DNA from: Martinezella lusitana
Lineage (GTDB): Bacteria > Pseudomonadota > Alphaproteobacteria > Rhizobiales > Rhizobiaceae
Reading direction: 5' to 3'
Length of the DNA: 64,000 nt
Assembly: GCF_014207095.1 (NCBI RefSeq)
Contig: NZ_JACHBG010000004.1
Span: forward strand, 124,001-188,000
In this document: piece by piece, positions 29,844 through 39,700 of the stretch
Layout of the letters: each line of letters starts with the position of its first letter
Position numbering within the stretch: position 1 is the first letter of the stretch
The notes under the pieces: generated by a model
What the model saw: only the letters and a program-made list of their open reading frames with translations
Database searches by the model: none
What the model was told of the DNA's origin: nothing
Made by a program: the position numbers and the translations under genes

Positions 29844-30249
29844 TTTCTTATCCTCGGTTATTGTTGTTGCCAGGCTGCGATATTCGACCGGGAACGGACC
29901 GAGATACGAGCTGGCAGCGGCTTGCCGAGGTGTCACGGGAGACGCGAAACCTCGAAGCCGCTAAGGTCGATATAATCGATTAGAGCCATATTGGTAGCGT
30001 GCTAGCGATGCGGATTTTGCAATGCAGCAATGTATATGGCGGGACGCCGTCGCAGCGAAAGCAGGATTGCGTCGCGCAAATCATTTTTCCATCTCCAGTG
30101 GAGATTTTGCGTCCATTTGATGGGGTAAATCGGGCGTTTCCGGCGCACGCCGGGATTGAACTGCAAAACCCATGGCCCGAGGCGAGGTCACTCCGGATTT
30201 GGATCTCTTGCAAGTTGAGTGTGCCCCGGTAAGCCAAACGGGGAGGCAC
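29844..30249. other. Intergenic region upstream of gluP
   Basis: About 400 bp between the sugar transporter and the GST gene, both on the minus strand. Open frames here (29980-30249 minus, 29999-30232 plus) have no recognisable features and were not called. A short palindrome TCGAT-ATA-ATCGA at 29967-29979 lies about 125 bp upstream of the chosen gluP start and might be a regulator site. Confidence 0.4.
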
Positions 30250-30882
30250 TTAGAAGGCTAGGCCCTCTTCTTCGATCGACTTTCGAACCGCATCGCGTTG
30301 CCTCATGCGGGCATACCAGGCCTCGAGATTGTGTAATTCGTCAAAATGGATGCCGGCTTTGTAATAGGACTTGAGCCAGGCGGCCTGGCCCCATCCCGTC
30401 AGCGCGAATAGATAGGCGTCAGCAACCGTGAAGTGATCCCCCATCAGGAAGGGGCGATCGGCGAGATGTGCATCGATCCATTGAAAACGCTTTTCAAGCT
30501 TCGGCCTTGCCGTCTCGACATAGTTTCCAGCCAATCGCGCATAGAGAAGTGGAATGAAGCCCTTGTGGATCTCCGTGGACAGGAAACCGAGCATTTCTTG
30601 CAATCGGTATCGCTCCATCGTGCCAGCCGGCGCGGCGAGTCCAACCTCAGGCTTCAAGTCCGCCAGATATTGAACGATGGCGGGTCCTTCCCGCAGGCGA
30701 TCACCGTTATCGAGTTCGAGTAGGGGGACATAACCGTGCGGGTTGATGTCATGGAAATCCAATCCCGCTTCGGTCTTGTGCGTGGTGTGATCCACCCTGA
30801 TCAGTTCGACGTCGAGGGCGAGTTCGTTGATGACGATATGGGGAGAGAGCGAGCAGCTAGCGGGCAGGTAATACAGTTTCAC
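30250..30882 (-). CDS. Glutathione S-transferase (beta-like)
   Basis: This 210-residue GST has a thioredoxin-like N-domain (KLYYLPASCSLSPHIVINEL, with Cys10 in the beta-class position; NPHGYVPLLELDNG carrying the cis-proline; EGPAIVQYLAD) and an all-helical C-domain with FTVADAYLFALTGW. It probably conjugates or reduces electrophiles. I start it at GTG 30882, with GGAG 8 nt upstream, because this yields the canonical N-terminus. A 21-codon leader frame overlaps this start. The divergent HxlR regulator likely controls it. Confidence 0.93.
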   Translation of the reverse strand: MKLYYLPASCSLSPHIVINELALDVELIRVDHTTHKTEAGLDFHDINPHGYVPLLELDNGDRLREGPAIVQYLADLKPEVGLAAPAGTMERYRLQEMLGFLSTEIHKGFIPLLYARLAGNYVETARPKLEKRFQWIDAHLADRPFLMGDHFTVADAYLFALTGWGQAAWLKSYYKAGIHFDELHNLEAWYARMRQRDAVRKSIEEEGLAF

Positions 30883-30944
30883 GAGTGGGCTCCATGGTGT
30901 TTTCCAGTGCAGCCTTCGCGTGGAATGGCCGCCGCTGAACCATG
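30879..30944 (-). CDS. Putative 21-residue leader peptide coupled to the GST gene
   Basis: The strong ribosome site AAGGAG sits 5 nt before ATG 30944. The frame reads MVQRRPFHAKAALEKHHGAHS and its TGA overlaps the GST GTG start as GTGA. This is the usual geometry for translational coupling. No homologue is known to me, and the frame could be fortuitous. Confidence 0.4.
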   Translation of the reverse strand, partial: HGSAAAIPREGCTGKHHGAHS

Positions 30945-30981
30945 TAGTCTCCTTGGTATGTAATAGTAAGAACGGAAAAGT

Positions 30982-31008
30982 TTGACATCTAGGTACAAAA
31001 ATTATACC
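30982..31008. promoter_or_regulatory. Possible promoter/operator in the GST-HxlR divergent region
   Basis: TTGACA (30982-30987, plus strand) is followed by an inverted repeat GGTAC-N7-ATACC (30992-31008). On the minus strand the repeat contains a consensus -10 TATAAT (31006-31001). A regulator bound here, probably the HxlR protein, would cover both promoters. Confidence 0.5.
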
Positions 31009-31031
31009 GCCGCAACCATGAGGTATGCACC

Positions 31032-31394
31032 ATGAAAAAGACTGTGACAGGCTGCTCCGTCGAGGAGGCGATGCATTTGCTGGGAGGCCGCTGGCGGCTG
31101 CTGATCGTGTCATATCTGGTCGATGGGCCACAGCGTTTCAACGAGTTACGGCGGCTGATGCCTGGCATTTCGCAGCGAATGCTGACGCTTGATCTGCGGG
31201 CGCTGGAGGAGGCGGGTCTTATCAGGCGGACGGTCTATCCGACTGTTCCGGTGAAAGTCGAGTACTCGCTGACGGAAGATGGGAGCCGCCTGGAGAAGGT
31301 GGTGGCCGTGGTCAAGGAGTTTGGCTTGTGGCTGAAGGGTCGGGATGCTCAGATGATCGAAGAGCGTAAGGCCTCACCAGAGCCCGTAGTATAG
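31032..31394 (+). CDS. HxlR-family winged-helix regulator
   Basis: This 120-residue HxlR/MarR-like regulator has an N-terminal Cys8 (TGCSVEEAMHLLGG), family phrase GRWRLLIVSYLVDGPQRFNE, the recognition helix in ISQRMLTLDLRALEEAG and a wing at VKVEYSLTEDGSRL. The conserved Cys suggests redox or electrophile sensing, as in HypR/YodB-type proteins. It is divergent to a glutathione S-transferase, which fits an electrophile-response pair. This last step is inference. Confidence 0.92.
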   Translation: MKKTVTGCSVEEAMHLLGGRWRLLIVSYLVDGPQRFNELRRLMPGISQRMLTLDLRALEEAGLIRRTVYPTVPVKVEYSLTEDGSRLEKVVAVVKEFGLWLKGRDAQMIEERKASPEPVV

Positions 31395-31685
31395 ATCACG
31401 CCAATCGGGATCGTCTTTCAATTAACTCGATCTTCCACTGGCGATACCAGCGTTTCAGGGATTTCTGCATTGTATGGCTGAAACGATGTCGTACCTGGTT
31501 TCGCACTAAGTCTACAGCGTCCAGCGGACGTTGGCTCCCTTGCAGATTTTCCTATAGCCGGAAATTGGGCTTTCGACTTAGGCGAACTCGAAAATTGAAC
31601 TCAATCAAAAATATACGCTCGCATCGATTGCATCCGGCGGCGAATATAATATTGTTTGGCCTGGGGATCGATTTGAGGGGTAATT
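31395..31685. other. Junction between HxlR gene and AT-rich nuclease gene
   Basis: About 290 bp in which composition drops from GC-rich to AT-rich (roughly from 31590). A consensus -10 TATAAT lies at 31645-31650 with no good -35. No integrase, tRNA or direct repeat marking an insertion boundary could be seen. Confidence 0.45.
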
Positions 31686-32756
31686 ATGTCGTTCAAAGAA
31701 CAGGTTGCAGAATTGTCGAAGCGCGCAATCGCTGCGCAAAATATTGCTCTTACTGAAGAGGCGACAAAGAACGCCCTTGTGATGCCGTTTTTGCGTACGC
31801 TTGGTTTCGATGTTTTTGATCCAACGCAGGTTGTCCCGGAATTTATAGCTGATGTTGGCTTAAAAAAGGGAGAGAAGGTCGACTACGCCGTAAAAATAAA
31901 TGACCGAATTGAATTTATTCTAGAGGCGAAGGCCGTTAGTGCCAATCTCTCCCAAGCTCAATACAGCCAACTTTATCGATATTTTTCGACCACAGATTGC
32001 TCAATTGCGATTCTTACAAACGGCATACAAGTCTGGTTTTTTACTGACCTTGATGCACCCAATAAACTTGATAGCAATCCATTTTTTAAATTCGATCTTT
32101 TTGATTATGACGATAACGATTTGAAAGAGCTTGAAAAGTTTCACAAAGAAAAGTTTTCGATTGAAGATATTAAGAGCTCAGCCAGCACTTTGAAGCGAAT
32201 GAAAGCAACCATTAGCTGCATAGAAGCGCAATTTAATGATCCCGATGACGAATTTGTTCGGTTCATTTCCAAAGAAATACATGATGGCAAGCTTACCGCG
32301 GCCGTTGTCGCCGAGTTCAAACCGATAATCAAACGCGCATTTGATGATCTCGTTCGTCAGAAAATCCAGAAGAAATTGAGCGCCGCATTTAATGAGAATG
32401 TGAATATACCGACTATTAAGGACTTAGATTCCGTCACTCAAATCAACGACGATGGGGATGGTATTGAAACCACTCAAGAGGAGATCGACGGATTCAATAT
32501 CGTGCGAGCTATCGGAGCAGAGCTCGCAGATGTTTCTCGAATTGTCATGCGCGATCAAAAATCTTATTGCGGCATCAACTTCGATGACAACAATCGCAAA
32601 CCAATTGTCAGATTACATTTTAACTCCAAAACGAAGTTTCTAACAATCTTCGATGCGGAGAAGGCTGGATCTCGGTTTGATATCACACAGACGACAGATA
32701 TCTTTAAGGCTAAGGCGCAAATTCAGGCTGTAATCCAGTCTTACGTCGGCTCCTAA
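31686..32756 (+). CDS. Solitary HsdR-N-type restriction nuclease (type I R-subunit N-terminal domain)
   Basis: This 356-residue protein has an intact PD-(D/E)xK nuclease core as in the N-terminus of HsdR: helix-1 glutamates (TEEATKN, about 24-25), Asp66 in KVDYAVK, Glu80-Ala-Lys82 in FILEAKAV, and the RecB/HsdR-associated QxxxY (Gln95, Tyr99). The C-terminal third has a separate small domain (YCGINFDDNNRKPIVRLHF). It has no helicase, and no HsdM or HsdS gene adjoins it. Codon use is AT-rich, unlike every neighbour, indicating horizontal acquisition. The ribosome site GAGGGG is about 8 nt before the ATG. Its stop abuts the uvrD stop with no spacer. A DNA-targeting defence function is likely but unproven. 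Confidence 0.82.
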   Translation: MSFKEQVAELSKRAIAAQNIALTEEATKNALVMPFLRTLGFDVFDPTQVVPEFIADVGLKKGEKVDYAVKINDRIEFILEAKAVSANLSQAQYSQLYRYFSTTDCSIAILTNGIQVWFFTDLDAPNKLDSNPFFKFDLFDYDDNDLKELEKFHKEKFSIEDIKSSASTLKRMKATISCIEAQFNDPDDEFVRFISKEIHDGKLTAAVVAEFKPIIKRAFDDLVRQKIQKKLSAAFNENVNIPTIKDLDSVTQINDDGDGIETTQEEIDGFNIVRAIGAELADVSRIVMRDQKSYCGINFDDNNRKPIVRLHFNSKTKFLTIFDAEKAGSRFDITQTTDIFKAKAQIQAVIQSYVGS

Positions 32757-35222
32757 TCACACCCTCTCCACAAACCCGTCCAGCACGCGCTTCTGCCCGG
32801 CGCGGTCGAATTCGATCGTCAGCTTGTTGCCTTCGATCTCGGAAACATTGCCATTGCCGAATTTGATGTGGAAGACGCGGTCACCGACCATGAATTTCGA
32901 AGGTTCGGAGGATGTGGATTTGGCTACCAGCTCGCCGTCGATGGTGCGCACCTTCGGGCCGCTTTCGCCGTAGCCGATGCGTTCGACGGCATGGCCGGAG
33001 CGGCTGCCCCAGTTGTCGCGGGTCGCGTCATTGCGGTTTGCCTGGGCACGTTTCCAGCCGGGCGTGGAATAGGAGTTGGCGAAAGGGTCGGCCTTGTCGA
33101 AACGTGACTGGCCGTAGCCGCCGCGGCCATACCCACCATAGGACTGCTCGACTTCGGCGACCTGAACATGCGTTTCCGGCAACTCGTCGAGGAAGCGGGA
33201 GGGGATTGTGGATTGCCAGAGGCCGTGAATGCGGCGGTTGGAGACGAACCAGATGTGGCAGCGGCGTTTGGCGCGGGTGATGCCGACATAGGCGAGGCGG
33301 CGCTCTTCCTCGAGGCCGGCGCGGCCGCTTTCGTCGAGCGAGCGCTGGTGCGGAAACAGGCCTTCTTCCCAGCCGGGCAGGAACACGGTTTCGAATTCGA
33401 GACCCTTGGCCGAGTGTAGCGTCATGATGGAGACGGCGTCGAGATTCTCGTTCTGCTCGGTGTCCATGACGAGGGCAACATGCTCGAGGAAGCCGCGCAT
33501 GGATTCGAAACTATCCATGGAGCGGATGAGTTCCTTCAGGTTTTCCAGGCGTCCCGGCGCTTCCGCCGATTTGTCGTTCTTCCACATGTCCGTATAGCCG
33601 GACTCTTCGAGGATCTGCTCGGCAAGCTCTGTATGCGGCGTGTTTTCGAGCAGGCTCTGCCAGCGGCGGAAGGATTGCACGACGTCGAACAGCGCCTTGC
33701 GTGCCTTCGGCTTCATCTCGTCCGTTTCGATGATATCGGCCGCTGCCGCCAGCATCGGGATATCTCGGACACGGGCATAATCGTGCAGGGTGCGCACCGT
33801 GGTGTCGCCGAGGCCGCGCTTCGGCGTGTTGACGATGCGCTCGAAGGCAAGATCGTCGGCCGGCTGGCAGACGAGGCGGAAATAAGCCATGGCATCGCGG
33901 ATTTCGAGGCGCTCGTAGAAGCGAGGGCCGCCGACGACGCGGTAGTTCAAGCCAAGCGTGACGAAACGGTCTTCGAATTCGCGCATCTGGAAGGAGGCGC
34001 GCACGAGGATGGCGATGTCGTTGAGATTGTGCTTGTTGCGCTGAAGCTGCTCGATCTCCTCGCCGATGGCGCGGGCTTCTTCCTCGGAATCCCAGGAGGC
34101 GTGCACCTGCACCTTGATGTCGTCGGGATCGGAGCGATCGGTGAACAGCGTCTTGCCGAGCCGGCCCTCGTTATGGGCGATCAGATGCGCGGCAGCACCG
34201 AGAATATGTTCGGTGGAGCGGTAATTGCGCTCGAGCTTGATGACCTTGGCGCCGGGAAAATCCTTCTCGAAGCGCAGGATATTATCCACCTCGGCGCCGC
34301 GCCAGCCGTAGATCGACTGGTCGTCGTCGCCGACGCAGCAGACGTTCTGCGGTTCGCCCTTCTGCCGCTGTGCCAGCAGACGCAACCACATGTACTGCGC
34401 CGTGTTGGTGTCCTGATACTCGTCGACCAGGATGTAGCGGAAGCGCTGATGATAGTCCTTCAGGATGTCCGGGTTCCGCCGGAACATGTTGATCGGATGC
34501 AGCAGCAGATCGCCGAAGTCGCAGGCATTCAGCGTCTTCAGGCGGTTCTGGTAGGCGGCATATAGCTCGCGGCCCTTGCCGTTGGCAAATGCGCGGGCAT
34601 CGCCTTCCGGAATATCGGCGGGGCTGAGACCCTTGTTCTTCCAGGTGTCGATCATGCCGGCGAACTGTTTGGCCGGCCAGCGCTTGTCGTCGAGCCCTTC
34701 GGCCTGAAACAACTGCTTGATGAGCCGAATGACGTCGTCGGTGTCGAGAATGGTGAAGCTGGAGGTGAGGCCGACCAGTTCGGCATGACGGCGCAACAGC
34801 TTGACGCCGATCGAGTGGAACGTGCCGAGCCAGGGCATGCCTTCGACCGCGCCGCCGACGAGCAGCGCGATACGCTCCTTCATCTCGCGGGCCGCCTTGT
34901 TGGTGAAGGTGACGGCGAGGATCTGGCTGGGGAACGCGCGGTTGGTGGAAAGAATATGGGCGATGCGGGTCGTCAGCACGCGCGTCTTGCCGGTGCCGGC
35001 GCCCGCAAGCACCAGAACAGGGCCGTCGAGCGTCTCGACCGCTTCAGCCTGTTCGAGGTTGAGGCCCGAAAGATAGTCTGGCCGGCGGCCGCTGTCGCGT
35101 GCAGCCATGGCGCGGGCGGCGATGCCGCCGCCAAGGCTGCCGGTAGCCGGCGCGGGACGGCGCGGCGCCAGATGCTCCGGCTCCTCGTCAAAGAAGGGAA
35201 TGTCGTCGTGTCCGATAGTCAT
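32757..35222 (-). CDS. uvrD: ATP-dependent DNA helicase UvrD/PcrA
   Basis: This superfamily 1A helicase acts in nucleotide-excision and mismatch repair. The roughly 821-residue protein shows Walker A AGAGTGKT (about residue 73-80), VDEYQDTN (motif II), GDDDQSIYGWRGA (motif III), ERNYRST (motif IV), MTLHSAKGLEFETVFLPG (motif V) and YVGITRAKRR (motif VI). The C-terminal tail ends in a Tudor-like GDRVFHIKFGNGNVSEIEG segment that binds RNA polymerase in PcrA/UvrD. Start: ATG 35222 (TTG 35231 is also possible; neither has a strong ribosome site). Confidence 0.96.
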   Translation of the reverse strand: MTIGHDDIPFFDEEPEHLAPRRPAPATGSLGGGIAARAMAARDSGRRPDYLSGLNLEQAEAVETLDGPVLVLAGAGTGKTRVLTTRIAHILSTNRAFPSQILAVTFTNKAAREMKERIALLVGGAVEGMPWLGTFHSIGVKLLRRHAELVGLTSSFTILDTDDVIRLIKQLFQAEGLDDKRWPAKQFAGMIDTWKNKGLSPADIPEGDARAFANGKGRELYAAYQNRLKTLNACDFGDLLLHPINMFRRNPDILKDYHQRFRYILVDEYQDTNTAQYMWLRLLAQRQKGEPQNVCCVGDDDQSIYGWRGAEVDNILRFEKDFPGAKVIKLERNYRSTEHILGAAAHLIAHNEGRLGKTLFTDRSDPDDIKVQVHASWDSEEEARAIGEEIEQLQRNKHNLNDIAILVRASFQMREFEDRFVTLGLNYRVVGGPRFYERLEIRDAMAYFRLVCQPADDLAFERIVNTPKRGLGDTTVRTLHDYARVRDIPMLAAAADIIETDEMKPKARKALFDVVQSFRRWQSLLENTPHTELAEQILEESGYTDMWKNDKSAEAPGRLENLKELIRSMDSFESMRGFLEHVALVMDTEQNENLDAVSIMTLHSAKGLEFETVFLPGWEEGLFPHQRSLDESGRAGLEEERRLAYVGITRAKRRCHIWFVSNRRIHGLWQSTIPSRFLDELPETHVQVAEVEQSYGGYGRGGYGQSRFDKADPFANSYSTPGWKRAQANRNDATRDNWGSRSGHAVERIGYGESGPKVRTIDGELVAKSTSSEPSKFMVGDRVFHIKFGNGNVSEIEGNKLTIEFDRAGQKRVLDGFVERV

Positions 35223-35582
35223 GCGGCCCAATGTAATGATTCTACCCCGAAAGGCAAAAGAAACGGGCCGAAACTAGAACAAAAAGTGCACATTCACAGG
35301 TGAGTAAGTCATCGGGAAGGCGGATTTTCGTGCCGCAAGCGGTGCGTCAGGCCGTTGATAAAACGCATCGTTGTCCACGCAAAGATTACAACTTTGTCAT
35401 AATGCGCGGCAAATCTTGCCGCTCATGCTCAAAAAAACGATATTGCAGCAAATCGGGCACAATCGTGCGTTATATCGCCACCAACCCGAAGCCGGCCTCA
35501 ACACATGCTCCTGAAGAGACGAGGCCATATCAAACCAACGACGCGATTTCATCGCCTCTGACACAACAAGCCGGAGACGTGC
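35223..35582. other. Divergent promoter region between uvrD and the RND efflux operon
   Basis: About 360 bp without a supported gene. It contains a perfect inverted repeat GCGGCAA-ATC-TTGCCGC (35406-35422), preceded by the -10-like CATAAT (35397-35402). This is the best candidate operator for the efflux operon, although no regulator gene is adjacent. Confidence 0.5.
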
Positions 35583-36749
35583 ATGACCGCCTGGAAGCAG
35601 CTTTCCTTATGTTTTCTTTTATTGGTAGCAGGTTTTGCAGCTGCCGTGGCATTCGTGCCCGGTGCGGCCGGCCTATTACAGAAAGCTGGTATTCCCGGCT
35701 CTGTCGTTGCGATGCTTGGGGCCAGCGATGCCGCAAAGGATGGTCAGGCCGGCAAGGTTGCAAATGGCGGCGCCCGGCGCGGTCAGAATACGCCGCTCGT
35801 CGTCACGCAACCGGTCAAGGGCGGCATCGTCAATGATCGTCTCAGCGCGATCGGCACCGGTGATGCCATCCGCTCGGTCGTGGTCATGCCGCAGGCAGCA
35901 GGGACCATCCGGGAGATCCTCATCAAATCGGGCGACAGGGTGAAGCAGGGGCAGGTGCTGGCGCGTCTCGATGACGACGAACAGATCATTGCCCGCGGAC
36001 AGGCTGAAGTGGCGCTGAAGAGTGCGACGGAGAAATTCCAGCTTTATCGCAACATCAAATCTACCGTGTCGCGCATGGATGTCTTCGATGCTGAGATCGT
36101 CGAGCAGGGGGCGAAGCTCGCGCTGCAATCGGCTGAACTCGCCCTGAAGCGCCGCGAGATCGTCGCTCCGATCGACGGGATCGTCGGCATCGTTCCCGTC
36201 GTCGTCGGCGATAACGTCACGACGTCGACCAACATCGTCATGTTGGACGATCGCTCCGAGATTCTGGTGGACTATTGGGTGCCCGAGCGTTTTGCCAATA
36301 CGGTCAAGGTCGATCAGCCTGTCGAGGCGACATCGGTCGCGCTGCCGGGGCGGATCTTCACCGGCGCCGTCGAAGCCGTGGACAATCGCGTCGATGGCGC
36401 GAGCCGGACGCTGCGCGTGCGTGCGCGCATCGACAATGCTTCCGACGAACTGCGTGCCGGCATGTCTTTCAATGTCGCCATGCGCTTTGCCGGCAATTCC
36501 TATCCCTCCGTCGATCCGCTCGCCGTCCAATGGGATGGGGAGGGCGCGCATGTCTGGCGCGTTGCCGACGGCAAGTCCTCGAAGGTGCGCGTCAGCATCG
36601 TGCAGCGCAATCCGGATGCCGTGTTGGTGAAGGGCGATCTTCGCGACGGCGATCTCATCGTCGTCGAAGGATTGCAGCGCGTGACAGAGGGTGGCTCGGT
36701 TCGTTTCGCCCGTGATGTCGCCCAGGCGGCGGAGGTCATGACGCAATGA
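35583..36749 (+). CDS. RND efflux periplasmic adaptor (membrane fusion protein)
   Basis: This 388-residue HlyD/AcrA-type adaptor links an inner-membrane RND pump to an outer-membrane channel. It has an N-terminal signal/anchor (SLCFLLLVAGFAAAVAF), lipoyl half-motifs (GTIREILIKSGDRVKQGQVL and KRREIVAPIDGIVGIVPV), a short helical hairpin and a beta-barrel domain (VKVDQPVEATSVALPGRIFT). It lacks a lipobox. The pump gene follows with a 4-bp ATGA overlap. No TolC-type gene is nearby, so a shared channel is assumed. Confidence 0.92.
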   Translation: MTAWKQLSLCFLLLVAGFAAAVAFVPGAAGLLQKAGIPGSVVAMLGASDAAKDGQAGKVANGGARRGQNTPLVVTQPVKGGIVNDRLSAIGTGDAIRSVVVMPQAAGTIREILIKSGDRVKQGQVLARLDDDEQIIARGQAEVALKSATEKFQLYRNIKSTVSRMDVFDAEIVEQGAKLALQSAELALKRREIVAPIDGIVGIVPVVVGDNVTTSTNIVMLDDRSEILVDYWVPERFANTVKVDQPVEATSVALPGRIFTGAVEAVDNRVDGASRTLRVRARIDNASDELRAGMSFNVAMRFAGNSYPSVDPLAVQWDGEGAHVWRVADGKSSKVRVSIVQRNPDAVLVKGDLRDGDLIVVEGLQRVTEGGSVRFARDVAQAAEVMTQ

Positions 36750-39700
36750 TGGGGCATGGGACAGGGCACGGCGGCGATATGAACGAAACCGGTGCGAGCC
36801 CGGGCAAGCAGTCCTTCACCGCACTTTTCGTACGGCGGCCTATTCTGGCACTGGTCTTCAATACGCTGTTGGTCGTTGCCGGCCTTGCCGCCTATTTCGG
36901 CGTCGAGGTGCGTGAACTGCCGGATGTCGATCGCCCCGTCGTTACCGTGCGAACCACCTTCGAAGGCGCGTCGCCGCAGACTGTCAATCAGGAACTGACC
37001 AAGGTCATCGAAGGAGCGGTTGCCCGCGTCAGCGGTCTGAAATCGGTATCATCAAGCTCGTCCTTCGGACAGAGCCGGGTGACGCTGGAGTTTTCTGACG
37101 CCATCGATCTTTCGGTTGCCGCCAACGATGTCCGCGATGCCATTGGCCGCATCTCCGAACAGCTGCCCGATCAGGCGGATGCGCCGCAGATCGTCAAGGC
37201 GGATTCGGATTCGCAGCCGATCATGCGCCTTGCGGTCACCTCCAGCACGATGACGATGGACGACCTGACCCAGCTTGCGGACAAGGAAATCGTCAGCCGG
37301 CTCGCCTCGGTCGACGGTGTTGCCGATGTCGAGCTTTACGGTTCGCAGGAAAAGGTCTTCCGCATCGATGTCGATCAGGCCGCGCTTGCAGGGCGAGGTC
37401 TGACGATCGGCGACCTCACCAAGGCGCTTGCGACTGCGGCGCTCGATGTGCCGGCGGGATCGCTGAAGAGCGTGCGCCAGGATATCGTGGTGCGCGCTAC
37501 GGCCGCGCTGCAGACGCCGGAGGATTTCTCGCGGCTCATCATCAAGGATCGCGTTCGGCTTTCCGATGTCGCGACCGTCACGCTCGGCCCGCGCGACGGG
37601 ACGACCGTGTTGCGCTCCAATGGCGTGCAGGGCGTTGGGCTTGGCGTCATCCGCCAGGCACAGTCGAATACGCTGAATATTTCGAAGGGTATCAAGGCGG
37701 TCGTCGCGCAGCTTTCGAAATCGCTGCCGGAGGGGACGCGTATCGTCGTTACCAACGACGATGCCGTGTTCATTCAAGGCGCCATCCATGAGGTGATGCT
37801 GGCGCTCGTCCTTTCGGCTGTCATCGTCACCATCGTCATCTATCTGTTTCTGCGGGACTGGCGGGCAACGCTGATCCCCGTCGTCACCATGCCGGTGGCG
37901 CTGACGGGCACGCTTGCCGCCCTCTATATAGTCGGATTCTCGATCAACATCCTGACGCTGCTAGCGATCGTGCTTGCCACAGGCCTTGTGGTCGATGACG
38001 CCATCGTGGTGCTGGAAAACATCGTTCGTCGCCGTGCCGAGAGGATCGGACCACGGGCCGCCGCGGTGCTTGGGACGCGTGAGGTCTTTTTTGCCGTTAT
38101 CGCCACGACGGCGACGCTTGCCGCCGTGTTCATTCCGCTGTCATTCCTGCCGGGGCAGGTAGGTGGCCTGTTCCGTGAGTTCGGATTCGTGCTGGCCTTC
38201 TCTGTGGGCCTGTCGTCGATCGTGGCGCTGACGCTTTGTCCGATGCTCGCCTCGAGAATGCTGACCAAGGAGATGCGCGAGGATCACGGCATGCTCGGCC
38301 GTTTCGGCGAGCTGTTTGCCGATGTCTATCGCCGCACGCTGCTTGCCTGTCTCAATGCGCCGCTCGTGGTCATCGTCTTCTGCTCCCTGTTTTCGGCCGC
38401 CGCCATCTTCGCCTTCACGAATGTCAAAAGCGAGCTCACGCCCAATGAAGATCGGGCCATGGTGATGCTGCGGCTGACCACGCCGCAAGGGGCTGGCCTC
38501 GACTACACCAAGGATCAGCTGCAGCGTGTGGAGGAGCGGCTGCAGCCACTGATGGATAGCGGCGATCTTCGCAATATTTATGCGATTTCCGGCCTGAACA
38601 GCCAGAAGAACACCGGTTTCACGGTGCTGACGCTGGCGCCCTGGGATGAGCGGCATCGCACGCAACAAGAGATTGTCGCCGATATCAACCGCGTCATGGC
38701 TGATGTTCCGGCTCTGCGCGGCAATGTCATCCAGGCCAACAGCCTTCGCATTCGCGGCGCCGGTAGCGGCGTGCAGATGGCCCTTATTGGCAGCAATCAC
38801 GAAGCGCTGACTGAAGCGGCCCTGAAGCTGGTTCGCGCGCTCGATGAGACCGGTCGCTTCGACACGCCGCGGCTCAATAACGAACCGACGCAGGCGCAGG
38901 TCTCCGTCAATATCGACCGGGAGCGGGCGTCCGATCTCGGCATCGACATATCCGGGCTGTCGACGGCGCTCCAGTCCCTGCTTGAAGGACGCTCCGTGGT
39001 CGATGTCTTTGTCGCGGGCGAATCCTATCCGGTTCTGCTGACGTCAACGATGCGTCCGATCGACGATCCCACGGATCTTGAAAACGTCTTTCTGAAGACC
39101 GGCGACGGTAAGATCGTGCCGATGTCCGTCATCGCGTCGCTTAAAGAGAATGCCGTCGCGCCGCAGCTTACCCGCGATCAGCAGCTGGCGTCTGTGGCGA
39201 TCACCGCCGGCCTCAAGGATGGCATGTCACTCGGACAGGCCGTGGAGGAGGTGACGAGAATAGCTACACCTCTGCTGCCACCGGGTTCGCGTTTGATGCC
39301 GCTCGCGGAAGCCGCGACGCTGGAGGAGAACTCCAGCGGCATGGCGCTGACCTTTGGCTTCGCCATCGTCATCATTTTCCTGGTCCTAGCAGCCCAGTTT
39401 GAAAGCGTGCTGTCGTCGCTAATCATCATGTCCACCGTGCCGCTCGGTCTCGCTTGCGCCGTGTTTGCGCTCGTTGTCACCGGTTCGAGCCTGAACATCT
39501 ATAGCCAGATCGGATTGGTGCTGCTTGTCGGCGTCATGGCCAAGAACGGCATTCTGATCGTCGAATTTGCCAACCAGCTTCGCGACAAGGGCGAGGGGGT
39601 TCGAGAGGCGATCGAGCAGGCCTGTGCGCTGCGGCTGCGCCCCGTCATGATGACGATGATCGCAACCATTCTCGGCGGCGTGCCGCTTGTGTTCGCGGAA

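Noticed and set aside
29980..30249. 89-codon minus-strand frame between gluP and GST
   Set aside because: No conserved motif or good ribosome site was seen; it may be chance in a 400-bp gap.
31395..32756. Prophage or integrative element
   Set aside because: Only one gene is compositionally odd, and no integrase, tRNA attachment site or terminal repeats were found.
31686..35222. Gabija-like or other two-gene nuclease plus UvrD defence system
   Set aside because: The UvrD protein is a full-length housekeeping PcrA/UvrD with a Tudor-like tail and is convergent with the nuclease gene, so they are not an operon. The nuclease is HsdR-N type, not an OLD/TOPRIM nuclease.
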